Shown: one piece after another, positions 1 to 7,683 of the stretch
How the letters are laid out: each line of letters starts with the position of its first letter
Position numbering within the stretch: position 1 is the stretch's first letter
Made by a program: the position numbers and the translations under genes
Origin: Actinomycetes bacterium
GTDB lineage: Bacteria > Actinomycetota > Acidimicrobiia > Acidimicrobiales > RAAP-2
DNA: 39,472 bases
Reading direction: 5' to 3'
Assembly: GCA_021786095.1 (NCBI GenBank)
Contig: JAJYNX010000056.1
Coordinates: forward strand, 1 to 39,472
The notes under the pieces: model-generated
Databases searched by the model: none
What the model was told of the DNA's origin: nothing
The model's input: only the letters and a program-made list of their open reading frames with translations

Positions 1-1469
1 ACGACGCGCAGGTAGCGCCACGGCGACGCCGCCGACACCCAGCCCGGCCAGTGCAGGGGCGCGGCGAAGACGGCCACCAGGTACGACAGCGCGAGCAGCG
101 TCGCGCCCACGACCACCGCCAGGCGCGCCGCAACGACACTCGCCAGGGATCCGAAGCCGGCCGCGAGCGGCACCACGACCAGCGCGTTGCCCACCGCCGC
201 GGCGACGTGCCCGACACTCAGGGGAGCACCGCCCAGTCGCACGCCCACCCAGACGAAGATCCCGGTCACCGCGCCGAGCACGACCGCCGCCGCCAGCGTC
301 GACGCGAACGCCGCGAGGATCCAACGCGTGCGGCTCACGGCGCTCAGCGCCACGTCGAGACGTCCCGCCAGCCGATCCGATCCCACGACGGCCGTCATCG
401 CGAGGGCGAAGAGGGCCAGGGCCAGCGACACGTTCACCGCCAGCTCGCCGACGAAGCCGGGCACGCTCACCATCGCCCCGATCCCCCAGCGCGAGAGCAG
501 CGCGACGTAGGCGGGATCGGTGTGGGCGAAGGCCACGAGCGAGTGGGTGAGGTAGCCCATCACGAGGGCCAGCACCGCGAGACCACCGGCCCACGTCAGC
601 GTCACCGGCCGGCGCTGGCGCACGGCGAAGCCGGCCACGGAACGCAGCGTGACGAGGTGCGCGCGCGAGGTGTCGGCCCGCGCGAAGGGCGCGATCCCCA
701 CGTCGCGTCGCGACTGCAGAATGCGTGCGGTGCCCGCCAGCACCACCGGGACGCCGAGCAGCAGTGCCAGCCAGCCGGGCTCGCGGTGCTGGAAGGCACC
801 GAGGCTCTCGAGCCAGCCGAATGGGGTAAGGGCCCGCAACCAGCCCGCGCCGTGCGACCCGTCGGCGACCACCCGCGCCAGGAACGCGGCGGTCAGCGCG
901 ACCATCGCCACCTGGGAGGCACTGCGCCGCGGCGCGCCGAGCTGAGCCGCGACCAGCCCCGTCCCCGCGCCGAGCGCGACGACCCCGGCGATCCCCGCGC
1001 CGTAGAGGACGCTGTCGGCGACGCTCTGCGACCCGAGCGCCAGACCCAGCGCGGTCGCGACGCCGGCGAGCACGGCGGCGAGCGCCAGCGCCACGACGCT
1101 GACGTCGAAGGCCCGGCGCCGTCCCGGCGGGGCGACGGCGATCAGGTCCCACGTTCCCACGTCCTCGGCTCCGCGAGTCACCCGCGTCGCCAGCAACGCT
1201 CCCCAGGCGGCGAGCGCCAGCGCCATCCACGCCCCCATCTTCCACTGGACGTAGGCCCCGCCCGTGGCCAGCGTGGTGACCCGGCCGTCGAGCGCCTCCA
1301 CGGCCGGGTTGTGCAGCAGTGGCAGCACGGCGATCATGCCGCGAGCGCCACCGCTGGCGCCGTAGGTCGCCACGGTCGCCCGCACCCCCCCCACCAGAAC
1401 GAGCGCGACGACGACCGCGCTGGTGCGCACCTGGCGCCACGCCATCACCGCCAGACGCCCGCGCCTCAC
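1..1469 (-). CDS. ABC-2 type exporter permease (C-terminus cut by window edge)
   Basis: The reverse strand is open from a GTG at 1469 to the window edge (489 codons seen). The product is very rich in Ala, Val, Leu and Gly, with about ten hydrophobic segments separated by Arg-rich loops, as expected for a long actinobacterial exporter permease. The size and the pairing with a single ATPase resemble the 'exporter of polyketide antibiotics' type (COG3559-like), which is a family guess from layout rather than a motif. The GTG overlaps the stop of the upstream ATPase gene as GTGA, so the two are translationally coupled and probably form one transporter in the cytoplasmic membrane. The substrate cannot be read from the sequence. 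A long plus-strand frame over the same region is antisense and has no membrane or domain character. Confidence 0.82.
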   Translation of the reverse strand, partial: MRRGRLAVMAWRQVRTSAVVVALVLVGGVRATVATYGASGGARGMIAVLPLLHNPAVEALDGRVTTLATGGAYVQWKMGAWMALALAAWGALLATRVTRGAEDVGTWDLIAVAPPGRRRAFDVSVVALALAAVLAGVATALGLALGSQSVADSVLYGAGIAGVVALGAGTGLVAAQLGAPRRSASQVAMVALTAAFLARVVADGSHGAGWLRALTPFGWLESLGAFQHREPGWLALLLGVPVVLAGTARILQSRRDVGIAPFARADTSRAHLVTLRSVAGFAVRQRRPVTLTWAGGLAVLALVMGYLTHSLVAFAHTDPAYVALLSRWGIGAMVSVPGFVGELAVNVSLALALFALAMTAVVGSDRLAGRLDVALSAVSRTRWILAAFASTLAAAVVLGAVTGIFVWVGVRLGGAPLSVGHVAAAVGNALVVVPLAAGFGSLASVVAARLAVVVGATLLALSYLVAVFAAPLHWPGWVSAASPWRYLRV

Positions 1470-2347
1470 GTCGTCGGGGCGGGCGCGTAGAACGACAGGA
1501 AGATCTCCTCCAGCGACGCCTCGCGAGTTCGTAGCGCACTCACGGGGCGCGTCGCCAGGGCCGCGAGGAGCGGACCCGGCGAGCCGTGCACCCGCACGCG
1601 CACCCCGTCGAGAAGCGGCGTGACCTCGCTCACGCCAGCGACGCCAGTCAGGTCGCCCACGTCGCCCGTGATCTCGAACTCCACGTCCACCAGGGCGCGC
1701 AGTTCCTCCACGTGCGCCACCCGCACCAGGTGGCCCTCGCGAATCATCGCCACGCGCTGACACAGGTGTTCCACCTCGGCCAGCAGGTGCGAGCTGAGCA
1801 GCACCGCCTGTCCGCGAGCGCCCGCCTCGAGCACGCACTCACGAAAGACCAGCTCCATCAGCGGGTCAAGCCCGGAGGTCGGCTCGTCCAGCAGCAGGAC
1901 CGGCGCCCGTGTGGCCAGCGCCGCGATCAGGGCCACCTTCTGTCGATTCCCGCGCGAGTAGGCGCGCACGCGGCGCGACGGGTCGAGGTCGAAGCGTTCG
2001 ACGAGCTCGTCGCGGTAGCGCGCGTCACACGATCCGTGCAGCGAGGTCAGCAGCTCGATCGTCTCGGCCCCGGTGAGCTGGGGCCACAGCGCCACGTCGC
2101 CTGCGACGTAGGCGACGTCGGCGCGAGCCTCGGGCGAGCCCGCGCGGTGCCCCCGGATCGACGCCGTCCCCGTGGTGGGCCGCAGCAGTCCCAGCAGCAT
2201 GCGCAGGGTGGTGGACTTGCCCGCGCCATTGGGACCGAGGAACCCGACCACCTCCCCCGCGTCGACCACGAGGTCGAGCGACACCACCGCGTCGACCCCG
2301 CGAAACGACTTGCCGAGGCGTTGCGCCTGCAGGGCGGGAGTCGTCAT
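1466..2347 (-). CDS. ABC transporter ATP-binding protein
   Basis: This 293-residue nucleotide-binding subunit powers the adjacent permease. The Walker A motif GPNGAGKST lies near residues 41-49. An ABC signature variant (YSRGNRQKV) and the Walker B/D-loop (VLLLDEPTSGLDP) follow in the normal order, then a switch His in the SSHLL motif. The C-terminal 90 residues form the accessory domain usual in DrrA/CcmA-type drug-exporter ATPases. The ATG at 2347 is preferred over longer in-frame starts, because the ABC fold begins right after it (MTTPALQAQRLGKSF) and the extra N-terminal residues are Arg-rich and overlap dnaB. The gene lies 29 bp downstream of dnaB on the same strand and ends in a GTGA overlap with the permease. 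Confidence 0.93.
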   Translation of the reverse strand: MTTPALQAQRLGKSFRGVDAVVSLDLVVDAGEVVGFLGPNGAGKSTTLRMLLGLLRPTTGTASIRGHRAGSPEARADVAYVAGDVALWPQLTGAETIELLTSLHGSCDARYRDELVERFDLDPSRRVRAYSRGNRQKVALIAALATRAPVLLLDEPTSGLDPLMELVFRECVLEAGARGQAVLLSSHLLAEVEHLCQRVAMIREGHLVRVAHVEELRALVDVEFEITGDVGDLTGVAGVSEVTPLLDGVRVRVHGSPGPLLAALATRPVSALRTREASLEEIFLSFYAPAPTT

Positions 2348-2376
2348 CGACTCGAATCTAACGTGCGCCGGCTCGA

Positions 2377-3774
2377 TCAGAGATCGCGCACCTCGGCGAC
2401 GTTGTCGAAGCGCGCGAACTCGCCGCGCCACGTGAGGTGGGCGCTGCGCGTGGGGCCGTTACGGTTCTTGCCAACGATGATCTCCGCGTCGGCCCGCTTG
2501 TCGTTGGGCACCTCCCCGTACTGCTCGGGTCGGTAGAGAAAGAGGACGACGTCGGCGTCCTGCTCGAGCGAGCCCGACTCGCGCAAGTCCGACATCACCG
2601 GCCGCTTGTCGGCGCGCTCCTCGAGTTTGCGCGAGAGCTGGGACAGAGCGATGACCGGACACTGCAGCTCGCGCGCCAGGATCTTCAGCGCACGGCTCAT
2701 GTCCGAGACCTCCACCTGGCGATTCTCGGCGCGCCCCCGCGAGCTCATCAGCTGGAGGTAGTCGACGATCACGACCCCGAGATCGCCGTTCTGCTGCTTG
2801 ATGCGCCGAGCACGTGCACGCACGTCCATCACCGTCAGGCTGGGGTTGTCGTCGATGAAGACCCGAGCCGCCTGCAAGAAGCCAAACGCCTCGTGCGCGC
2901 GGTTCCAGTCGGCGTCGCTGAGGTCACCGGTGCGCAGCTTCGAGGAGTCGATGCGCGCCGTCGAGGCCAGGATGCGCTCGGCGAGCTCCTGGCGGCTCAT
3001 CTCCAGGGAGAAGTAGAGCGCCGGGCGACGCACCACGGCGCCCACGTGCACCAGGATCCCCAGCGCGAAGGCGGTCTTGCCGGTCCCCGGCCGCGCGCCC
3101 ACGATGGTCATCGAGTTGGGCTGCAGGCCTTGAAGAATCAGGTCGAGGGACCGATACCCGGTCTCCAGGCCGTTGAACTGACCGCGGGTCTCGCCGCGGG
3201 TCTCCAGGATGTCCGCCTCGCTCAGCAGCAGAGACTGGATTGTTGAGACCGAGTCGATCGTACGGTTGTCCGCGATCTGGTTGATCTTGCGCTCGGCCTC
3301 GTCGATCAACCCGGCCACGTCGTCCGTCGCCACGTAGGCCTCGTCCACGATGTCGCCGGCCACGGCGATCAGCCGACGCTGCTGAGCCTTGTCGCGAACC
3401 AGCTCCGCGTAGTGCTGCGCGTTCGCGGCCGAGGGGGTGTTGAGCTGCAGCGAGGACAGCAGTGCCACCTCGACGCCGACCGCACCGTGCTCCTGGAGCT
3501 TGGCCTGGACCGTGACGTAGTCGACCGGCTCCCCGGCGTTGGCCAGGGCCACGATGGCGCTGAAGATCTGTCCGTGCAACGGGCGATAGAAGTCCTCGGC
3601 GCGCACGGTCTCGAAGGCGACGCTGACCGCCTCGGCGGAGAGCAGCATTGCCCCGATCAGCGACTCCTCGGCCTCCAGCACACTCGGGGGCATCCGCCCC
3701 CCCGGCGACGGCGATCCGCCACGGCCACGTTGCGCGTCAATCTGAGTCATCGGGCCCCCGGAGTCATAGGACAT
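2377..3774 (-). CDS. dnaB: Replicative DNA helicase DnaB
   Basis: Hexameric 5'-3' helicase that unwinds the replication fork after loading at oriC. The N-terminal helical domain (about residues 30-130) is followed by the RecA-like domain with Walker A GARPGTGKT (about 222-230), Walker B (VVIVDYLQLM), and the late DnaB motifs SLSR/SGSLEQDADVV. The protein has about 465 residues, normal for the family, and no intein interrupts the Walker or DnaB motifs, where many actinobacterial DnaBs carry one. The start is uncertain: ATG 3774 is the longest ATG form, TTG 3777 precedes it, and ATG 3750 has a G-rich stretch just upstream. It follows rplI at the end of the rpsF-ssb-rpsR-rplI cluster, an arrangement also seen in mycobacteria. 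Confidence 0.97.
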   Translation of the reverse strand: MSYDSGGPMTQIDAQRGRGGSPSPGGRMPPSVLEAEESLIGAMLLSAEAVSVAFETVRAEDFYRPLHGQIFSAIVALANAGEPVDYVTVQAKLQEHGAVGVEVALLSSLQLNTPSAANAQHYAELVRDKAQQRRLIAVAGDIVDEAYVATDDVAGLIDEAERKINQIADNRTIDSVSTIQSLLLSEADILETRGETRGQFNGLETGYRSLDLILQGLQPNSMTIVGARPGTGKTAFALGILVHVGAVVRRPALYFSLEMSRQELAERILASTARIDSSKLRTGDLSDADWNRAHEAFGFLQAARVFIDDNPSLTVMDVRARARRIKQQNGDLGVVIVDYLQLMSSRGRAENRQVEVSDMSRALKILARELQCPVIALSQLSRKLEERADKRPVMSDLRESGSLEQDADVVLFLYRPEQYGEVPNDKRADAEIIVGKNRNGPTRSAHLTWRGEFARFDNVAEVRDL

Positions 3775-3900
3775 CAACGGTCGCCGACCGAACCTGTGCG
3801 GCGCAAGAACAACAACGTGGGGATATCACTGTGGCAAACCTCCACCCCCATCGTGACCCACCCCTGTCACACGACGGCGACACCACCCTGCGACAACGAC

Positions 3901-3952
3901 CTCGCGGGTCGCGAGACGACCACGCCGCCGGGACTCGCGTCCCGGCGGCGTG
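3901..3952 (-). terminator. Two GC-rich hairpins between rplI and dnaB
   Basis: A perfect 14-bp stem with a TCGC loop occupies 3921-3952 (arm CACGCCGCCGGGAC). A second hairpin, CTCGCG-GGT-CGCGAG, follows at 3901-3915. In minus-strand order they lie just after the rplI stop and before dnaB. No U-tract follows, so this is a U-less terminator or a processing/attenuation structure. It would separate ribosomal-protein expression from helicase expression. Function is inferred. Confidence 0.5.
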
Positions 3953-3971
3953 GCGTCATCGTGATCACCCG

Positions 3972-4418
3972 CTACTTGGCGACGACCACCACCGACACCT
4001 GGGCCACGACACCGTCGAAGAGCACCGCGGGCACCGTCGCCGGTCCCACGACCTTGAGGTGCTCGTCCATCTCGATCGCGTGCCGGTCGAGGGAGATCCC
4101 CGTGGCGGTGCGAATCGCGTTGACGATATCGGCCTCGGTGACCGAACCGAAGAGGCGACCGTTGGCGCTGGCCCTCGCGGCGACCGTTGGCGTCGCGGCC
4201 TCGATCACCGCTCGCTGCGTCTCGGCGGCCTGGCGGCTCTGCGCGTCGCGCAGGTCGCGCGACGTGCGCATCCACGACGCCTGGGTCTCCATCGACTCCG
4301 ACGCCGCGAGTCCTCGACCCGTGGGCAGGAGGAAGTTGCGGGCGTAGCCCGAGCGGACGTCGACGATGTCGCCGCGACGGCCCAGTCCCGTGACGTCACT
4401 GCGCAGAAGGACCTTCAC
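3972..4418 (-). CDS. rplI: 50S ribosomal protein L9
   Basis: bL9 binds 23S rRNA near the L1 stalk and limits frameshifting. The 148-residue product starts [19 protein letters not shown] and continues with [16 protein letters not shown], the canonical L9 N-terminal signature, then a long helix and the C-terminal domain. The start is GTG 4418, overlapping the rpsR stop as GTGA, with GAGGAGG seven bases upstream inside rpsR. Coupled translation with rpsR is therefore likely. Length matches the family. Confidence 0.97.
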   Translation of the reverse strand: MKVLLRSDVTGLGRRGDIVDVRSGYARNFLLPTGRGLAASESMETQASWMRTSRDLRDAQSRQAAETQRAVIEAATPTVAARASANGRLFGSVTEADIVNAIRTATGISLDRHAIEMDEHLKVVGPATVPAVLFDGVVAQVSVVVVAK

Positions 4419-4819
4419 GCGCCCACCTCCTCGGCGGACGCCTCGTCGGCGACGAGCTCCTCGACCGTCTCGCTGGCGCTCACCGCCTCCTCACGCTCCG
4501 GTCGCGGACCACGCGGTCCACGGTCGTTGCGTCCCCCGCGGCGCTCGGTGACCGTGCGCTGGGTGTAGGGCAGCAGCGCCAGCTCGCGCGCCGTCTTGAT
4601 GGCCTCGCTCACGTCGCGCTGGTGCTGCTGGCAGTTGCCCGACACGCGCCGTCCACGAATCTTGCCGCGGTCGGAGATGTACTTGCGCAACTGCGCCAGG
4701 TCCTTGTAGTCCACCGTGTCGACGCCGTGCTGGCAGAAGGCGCAAGGCTTCTTCTTGACCCGGCGGGTGTCGATCTTCGGGGCGCGCTTGGGCGGCTTGG
4801 GATTATTGATACGAGGCAT
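4415..4819 (-). CDS. rpsR: 30S ribosomal protein S18 with C-terminal extension
   Basis: bS18 pairs with S6 on the 30S platform. The core (residues 20-95) carries CAFC at 26-29 and C63/H66, a zinc-ribbon-like set as in C+ type S18 paralogs, followed by [11 protein letters not shown] and the helical RELALLPYT segment. Residues 96-134 form an Arg/Gly then Glu/Ala-rich acidic tail that typical S18 proteins (about 75-85 residues) lack. The ATG at 4819 overlaps the ssb stop by one base (TAATG). The gene lies between ssb and rplI as in most bacteria. Confidence 0.96.
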   Translation of the reverse strand: MPRINNPKPPKRAPKIDTRRVKKKPCAFCQHGVDTVDYKDLAQLRKYISDRGKIRGRRVSGNCQQHQRDVSEAIKTARELALLPYTQRTVTERRGGRNDRGPRGPRPEREEAVSASETVEELVADEASAEEVGA

Positions 4820-5262
4820 TAGAAGGGCTCCTCATCGAAGGCGTAGGTACTGGTTGGTTCGGCGTTACGCGCGGGTGCGGGGGTGTAGGACCCACCCTCG
4901 GGACGCGGAGTGCGCGTCACGACGGCGGTGGCGAAGCGCAGCGACGGCGCGATCTCGTCGGCGTTGATCTCGACGATCGAGCGCTTGTCGCCGTTCTCGG
5001 TCTCCCAGCTGCGCTGCTCGAGGCGTCCGGTCACCACGACGCGCGTCCCCTTGGACAGGGAGTTCGCGGCGTTCTCGGCCATCGGGCCGTAGCCGGCGAT
5101 GTCGAAGTACGACACGCGCTCCTCCCACTCCTGGGTCTGGCGATTCTGCCAGCGGCGATTGACGGCGACGGACAGGCGAATCGCCGCTTGCCCGCTGTTG
5201 AGGAACTTGAGTTCCGGGTCGCGGGTGATGTTGCCCACGATCGTCACGGTGTTGTCTGGCAT
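4819..5262 (-). CDS. ssb: Single-stranded DNA-binding protein
   Basis: SSB coats single-stranded DNA at the fork and recruits partners through its acidic C-terminal tip. The 147-residue product has the OB-fold start ([17 protein letters not shown]), the [10 protein letters not shown] and [15 protein letters not shown] segments (about residues 10-110), a short linker, and ends DEEPF, a normal interaction tip. The linker is much shorter than the Gly-rich tail of mycobacterial SSB. ATG 5262 starts the canonical N-terminus, and GAGGCC lies a few bases upstream. It is the second gene of the rpsF-ssb-rpsR-rplI operon. Confidence 0.97.
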   Translation of the reverse strand: MPDNTVTIVGNITRDPELKFLNSGQAAIRLSVAVNRRWQNRQTQEWEERVSYFDIAGYGPMAENAANSLSKGTRVVVTGRLEQRSWETENGDKRSIVEINADEIAPSLRFATAVVTRTPRPEGGSYTPAPARNAEPTSTYAFDEEPF

Positions 5263-5289
5263 GTGGCCTCCTGTCTCGGTGCGTCGACC

Positions 5290-5610
5290 CTACGCCTCAG
5301 CCGCGACGCGACCGGCGTTGGTCCGCTCGTGGCGTCGCAGGATCTTGAAGCGCAGGACTTCGTCCGCCAGAGTCAGGATTCGGTCGAGCTCCACCACGGT
5401 GGTCGCCTCTCCACTGAACTCCACCAGCACGTAGTACCCCTCCTTGCGCTTCTTGATCTCGTACGCCAACGGACGCTTCCCCCAACGGTCGATCGTTCCG
5501 GGGGTTCCGCCATTGGCGCGAATCGTGTCGAGCGCCCGATCGAGGGCTACCTGGATGGACTGTGCGTCGACGGCAGTGTCGAACACAATCATGGTCTCAT
5601 AAGGCCGCAT
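5290..5610 (-). CDS. rpsF: 30S ribosomal protein S6
   Basis: bS6 binds the central domain of 16S rRNA together with S18. The 106-residue product begins MRPYETMIVFD and contains WGKRPLAYEIKKRKEGYYVL, the family hallmark, with a one-domain ferredoxin-like length. Two starts are possible: GTG 5616 (two bases from the AAAGGA motif, too close) and ATG 5610 (eight bases away, matching homologs that start MRPYE), so 5610 is preferred. It is the first gene of the rpsF-ssb-rpsR-rplI operon and is preceded by a structured leader. Confidence 0.96.
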   Translation of the reverse strand: MRPYETMIVFDTAVDAQSIQVALDRALDTIRANGGTPGTIDRWGKRPLAYEIKKRKEGYYVLVEFSGEATTVVELDRILTLADEVLRFKILRRHERTNAGRVAAEA

Positions 5611-5633
5611 GGCCACTGTCCTTTCCCTCTGGA

Positions 5634-5694
5634 CCGGCTAGGCCGGGCTCTGTGCGACAGAGCAGGGTGTTCGTTCCCACCCGTGTGGGGACAC
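5634..5694 (-). promoter_or_regulatory. Structured leader of the rpsF operon (tandem hairpins)
   Basis: Four hairpins are packed in 61 bases upstream of rpsF: GTGT/ACAC (5683-5694), GGGTG/CACCC (5665-5682), GCTCTGT/ACAGAGC with a three-base loop (5647-5663) and CCGGC/GCCGG (5634-5646). The Shine-Dalgarno AAAGGA follows. rpsF leaders in many bacteria bind the S6:S18 complex for feedback control. This leader is in the right place, but I cannot confirm the consensus of that RNA family. Confidence 0.4.
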
Positions 5695-5721
5695 CAGTCT
5701 AGTGGGTGGGCGCGCGGCGGG

Positions 5722-6543
5722 CTAGTCGAAGAGCCCGTCGGGGTTGGCGTAGGCCTCGGACTCGTCGGGGAAGGTCCCCGCGCGCACGTCCTCGGCGTAG
5801 TGGCGCAGCGCCTCTACCGTGGCCGCGCCGAGATCGGCGTAGCGACGCACGAACTTCGCCGGCGTGCGCCCGCTCAGTCCCAGCAGGTCGTGCCAGACCA
5901 GCACCTGTCCGTCGGTGTCCGGACCGGCACCGATGCCGATGGTCGGTATCGCCAACGCCTGGGTGACGTGCGTCCCCACCAGGCTGGGAACCCCCTCGAT
6001 CACGATCGCGTAGGCTCCCTCGTCTTGCAGCGCTCGCGCGTCGAGCGTGATCGCCTCGACGGCGTCGCGCGTCTTGGCCTGCACCTTGAAGCCGCCGAAG
6101 GCCAGCACGCTCTGGGGCGTCAGGCCCAGGTGGCCCATCACCGGGATCTCGGCGTCGAGCAGCGCGCGCACGACGCCGAGGCGCACGCGCCCCCCCTCGA
6201 GCTTGACGCTCTGCGCCCCCGCGCGCACCAACGCCGCGGCGTTGCGCACGCTCTCGTCCACTCCCAGGTGATAGCTGAGCCACGGCAGGTCCGCCACCAC
6301 GTGCGCCGTCGGCCGTGCGGCGGCCACCGCGCGCACGTGGTGGCACATGTCCTCGACGGTGACGTGAAGGGTGTCCTCGTGGCCCATGACGACGTTGGCC
6401 ACCGAGTCGCCGACGAGGATGAGGTCGACGCCGGCCTCGTCGGCGTAGCGCGCGCTCGGCTCGTCGTAGGCCGTCACCATCACCAGCGGCGCATCGCCTC
6501 TCGCGCGCTTGCGCGAGCGGATCGCGAGTGCGCTGAGCGTCAC
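5722..6543 (-). CDS. panB: 3-methyl-2-oxobutanoate hydroxymethyltransferase
   Basis: PanB transfers a hydroxymethyl group from 5,10-methylene-tetrahydrofolate to ketoisovalerate, giving ketopantoate, the first committed step of pantothenate and CoA synthesis in the cytosol. The 273-residue product has the TIM-barrel motifs MVTAYDEPSA, ILVGDSVANVVMGH (metal-binding Asp), GAQSVKLEGG, PVMGHLGLTPQS (the GHxGLTPQ signature) and TIGIGAGPDTDGQVLVWHD. GTG 6543 overlaps the stop of the DUF5318 gene as GTGA, so the two are coupled. Longer in-frame extensions to about 7107 run antisense or out of frame through the DUF5318 gene and are not credible. Confidence 0.95.
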   Translation of the reverse strand: MTLSALAIRSRKRARGDAPLVMVTAYDEPSARYADEAGVDLILVGDSVANVVMGHEDTLHVTVEDMCHHVRAVAAARPTAHVVADLPWLSYHLGVDESVRNAAALVRAGAQSVKLEGGRVRLGVVRALLDAEIPVMGHLGLTPQSVLAFGGFKVQAKTRDAVEAITLDARALQDEGAYAIVIEGVPSLVGTHVTQALAIPTIGIGAGPDTDGQVLVWHDLLGLSGRTPAKFVRRYADLGAATVEALRHYAEDVRAGTFPDESEAYANPDGLFD

Positions 6544-6968
6544 TCGCCGACCTCGCGACGTCGCCGCGGCTGGCTGCGACGGGCCGGACGCCCCCCCGCG
6601 GCCCAGCGCCGCACGAGGTGGTGGAACGAGCACGCCACGCACACCTCCACCGCGTAGCACTGCACCGGGTCCTCGCGCCGCTCCAGCTTCAGCAACTCCG
6701 CGCGCGAACTCGGACAGGTCCCCCCCGAACCGAGCCGCGCCCCGAACACGTAGGTCACCTCGACGAGCTCGTGCTCGTGACACACCGGGCACACCTCGCC
6801 CGAGGGCCGCCCGACGTGGCGCGCCGCGCGCAGCAGCTCGGGGTGCGCGTCGCAGATCTCCTCCGGTCGCACCAGGCCCTGCGCCAGCCGACTGAGCAAC
6901 GCGTGACGCACCAGTCCGAACTCGACGACCGCACCGTTCGCGGTGCTCGAGCGAGGGTCCTTGGTCAT
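6540..6968 (-). CDS. DUF5318 family protein with paired CxxC motifs
   Basis: This 142-residue actinobacterial protein of unknown function is recognisable as DUF5318 by its pattern (FGLVRHALLSRLAQG, EVCPVCHE, LERREDPVQCY, VEVCVACSFHHL). Cys pairs at about C60/C63 and C110/C113 probably bind zinc. ATG 6968 is chosen because the family starts with a short MTKDPRSS-like segment; the longer in-frame start adds only Arg-rich sequence over the promoter region. It is divergent from the PadR gene and coupled to panB. In mycobacteria the homolog also neighbours a padR-ino1 pair. The C-terminal 20 residues are strongly basic. No function is proposed. Confidence 0.85.
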   Translation of the reverse strand: MTKDPRSSTANGAVVEFGLVRHALLSRLAQGLVRPEEICDAHPELLRAARHVGRPSGEVCPVCHEHELVEVTYVFGARLGSGGTCPSSRAELLKLERREDPVQCYAVEVCVACSFHHLVRRWAAGGRPARRSQPRRRREVGE

Positions 6969-7030
6969 TAGGCGCGACACTACCGCCCCCCGAACGCCGC
7001 GCCACGCCACGAACGTTCATACTGCTGCGT

Positions 7031-7052
7031 CGATATATCGAAGTGATATAGT
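7031..7052 (+). promoter_or_regulatory. Palindromic operator and -10 of the padR-ino1 promoter
   Basis: A perfect 10-bp palindrome CGATATATCG (7031-7040) overlaps an inverted repeat TATATC-N5-GATATA (7034-7050). A TATAGT hexamer (7047-7052) overlaps the right arm and sits about seven bases before the GTG at 7060, as for leaderless actinobacterial transcripts. The site lies in the 91-bp divergent spacer between the PadR and DUF5318 genes, the expected place for autoregulation. Binding is inferred. Confidence 0.5.
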
Positions 7053-7059
7053 GGATCGC

Positions 7060-7671
7060 GTGTTGGACATCGCCATCCTCGGTCTGCTCATGGAGCGCGA
7101 CCACCACGGCTACGAGATCCGCACCCAGCTTCGCGACCGGCTCGGTCTCGGGGTCAACGTCTCCTTCGGCTCGATCTACCCCGCACTGGCCCGACTGGAG
7201 CGCGAGGGCAGCGTCGAGGCCGTCGCGCCGAGCGAGCCGCGCCTCGGGTCCCTCTCGACTGGCTCTCTCTCGGGTGAGCGCGCGTCGCTGCGCTCACGAC
7301 GCGGCACCCCCGGCCTCGGTCGACGCGGGCGCAAGGTCTACCGGATCACCGAGCGCGGTCGCCAGGAGTTCGTCGAGCGCCTCGCCAACCCGTCGACCGT
7401 CGACGACGGGCGCAACTTCTCGTTGCGCATGGCCCTCGCCCGGCACCTGACGCCAAACCGGCGCGTCACACTGCTCGAGCGCCGCCGCGCCGACCTCGTC
7501 GAACGACTCGAGGAGTTACGCGCCGGGACGCGCAACCCGCAGCTCGACGGCTACGCCCGCAGCGTCATGGAGCACGCGGCACAGTCGGTCGAGCTGGACC
7601 TGGCGTGGATCGATCAACTCTTGACAACGGAACGCAGTACCCCACAACCCTTCGCGCGCGACGCGAAGTAA
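7060..7671 (+). CDS. PadR-family transcriptional regulator with enlarged wing
   Basis: This winged-helix regulator has about 203 residues. The N-terminal DNA-binding domain reads MLDIAILGLLMERDHHGYEI (first codon GTG), then SFGSIYPALARLEREG; the wing strand RRGRKVYRITERG follows about 35 residues later, and a C-terminal helical dimerisation region ends the protein. The wing region (about residues 55-90) carries an extra Ser/Arg/Gly-rich stretch (LGSLSTGSLSGERASLRSRR) not expected in PadR. GTG 7060 is preferred because the mycobacterial homolog starts at the same residue and a -10-like TATAGT lies just upstream; GTG 7051 is the alternative. The gene is 12 bp upstream of ino1, so it probably controls inositol phosphate synthesis and itself. 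Confidence 0.9.
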   Translation: MLDIAILGLLMERDHHGYEIRTQLRDRLGLGVNVSFGSIYPALARLEREGSVEAVAPSEPRLGSLSTGSLSGERASLRSRRGTPGLGRRGRKVYRITERGRQEFVERLANPSTVDDGRNFSLRMALARHLTPNRRVTLLERRRADLVERLEELRAGTRNPQLDGYARSVMEHAAQSVELDLAWIDQLLTTERSTPQPFARDAK

Positions 7672-7683
7672 GAAAGGAGCGCC

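Noticed and set aside
51-1490. Long plus-strand open frame of about 480 codons
   Set aside because: It is antisense to the ABC permease. The composition is Arg/His/Gly-rich with no fold, while the minus strand encodes a clear membrane protein.
5188-6657. Plus-strand open frame of about 489 codons
   Set aside because: It runs antisense through ssb, rpsF and panB; all three minus-strand genes are certain.
6544-7107. N-terminal extension of panB to 7107
   Set aside because: It overlaps the DUF5318 gene in another frame and crosses the divergent promoter; PanB family length fits GTG 6543.
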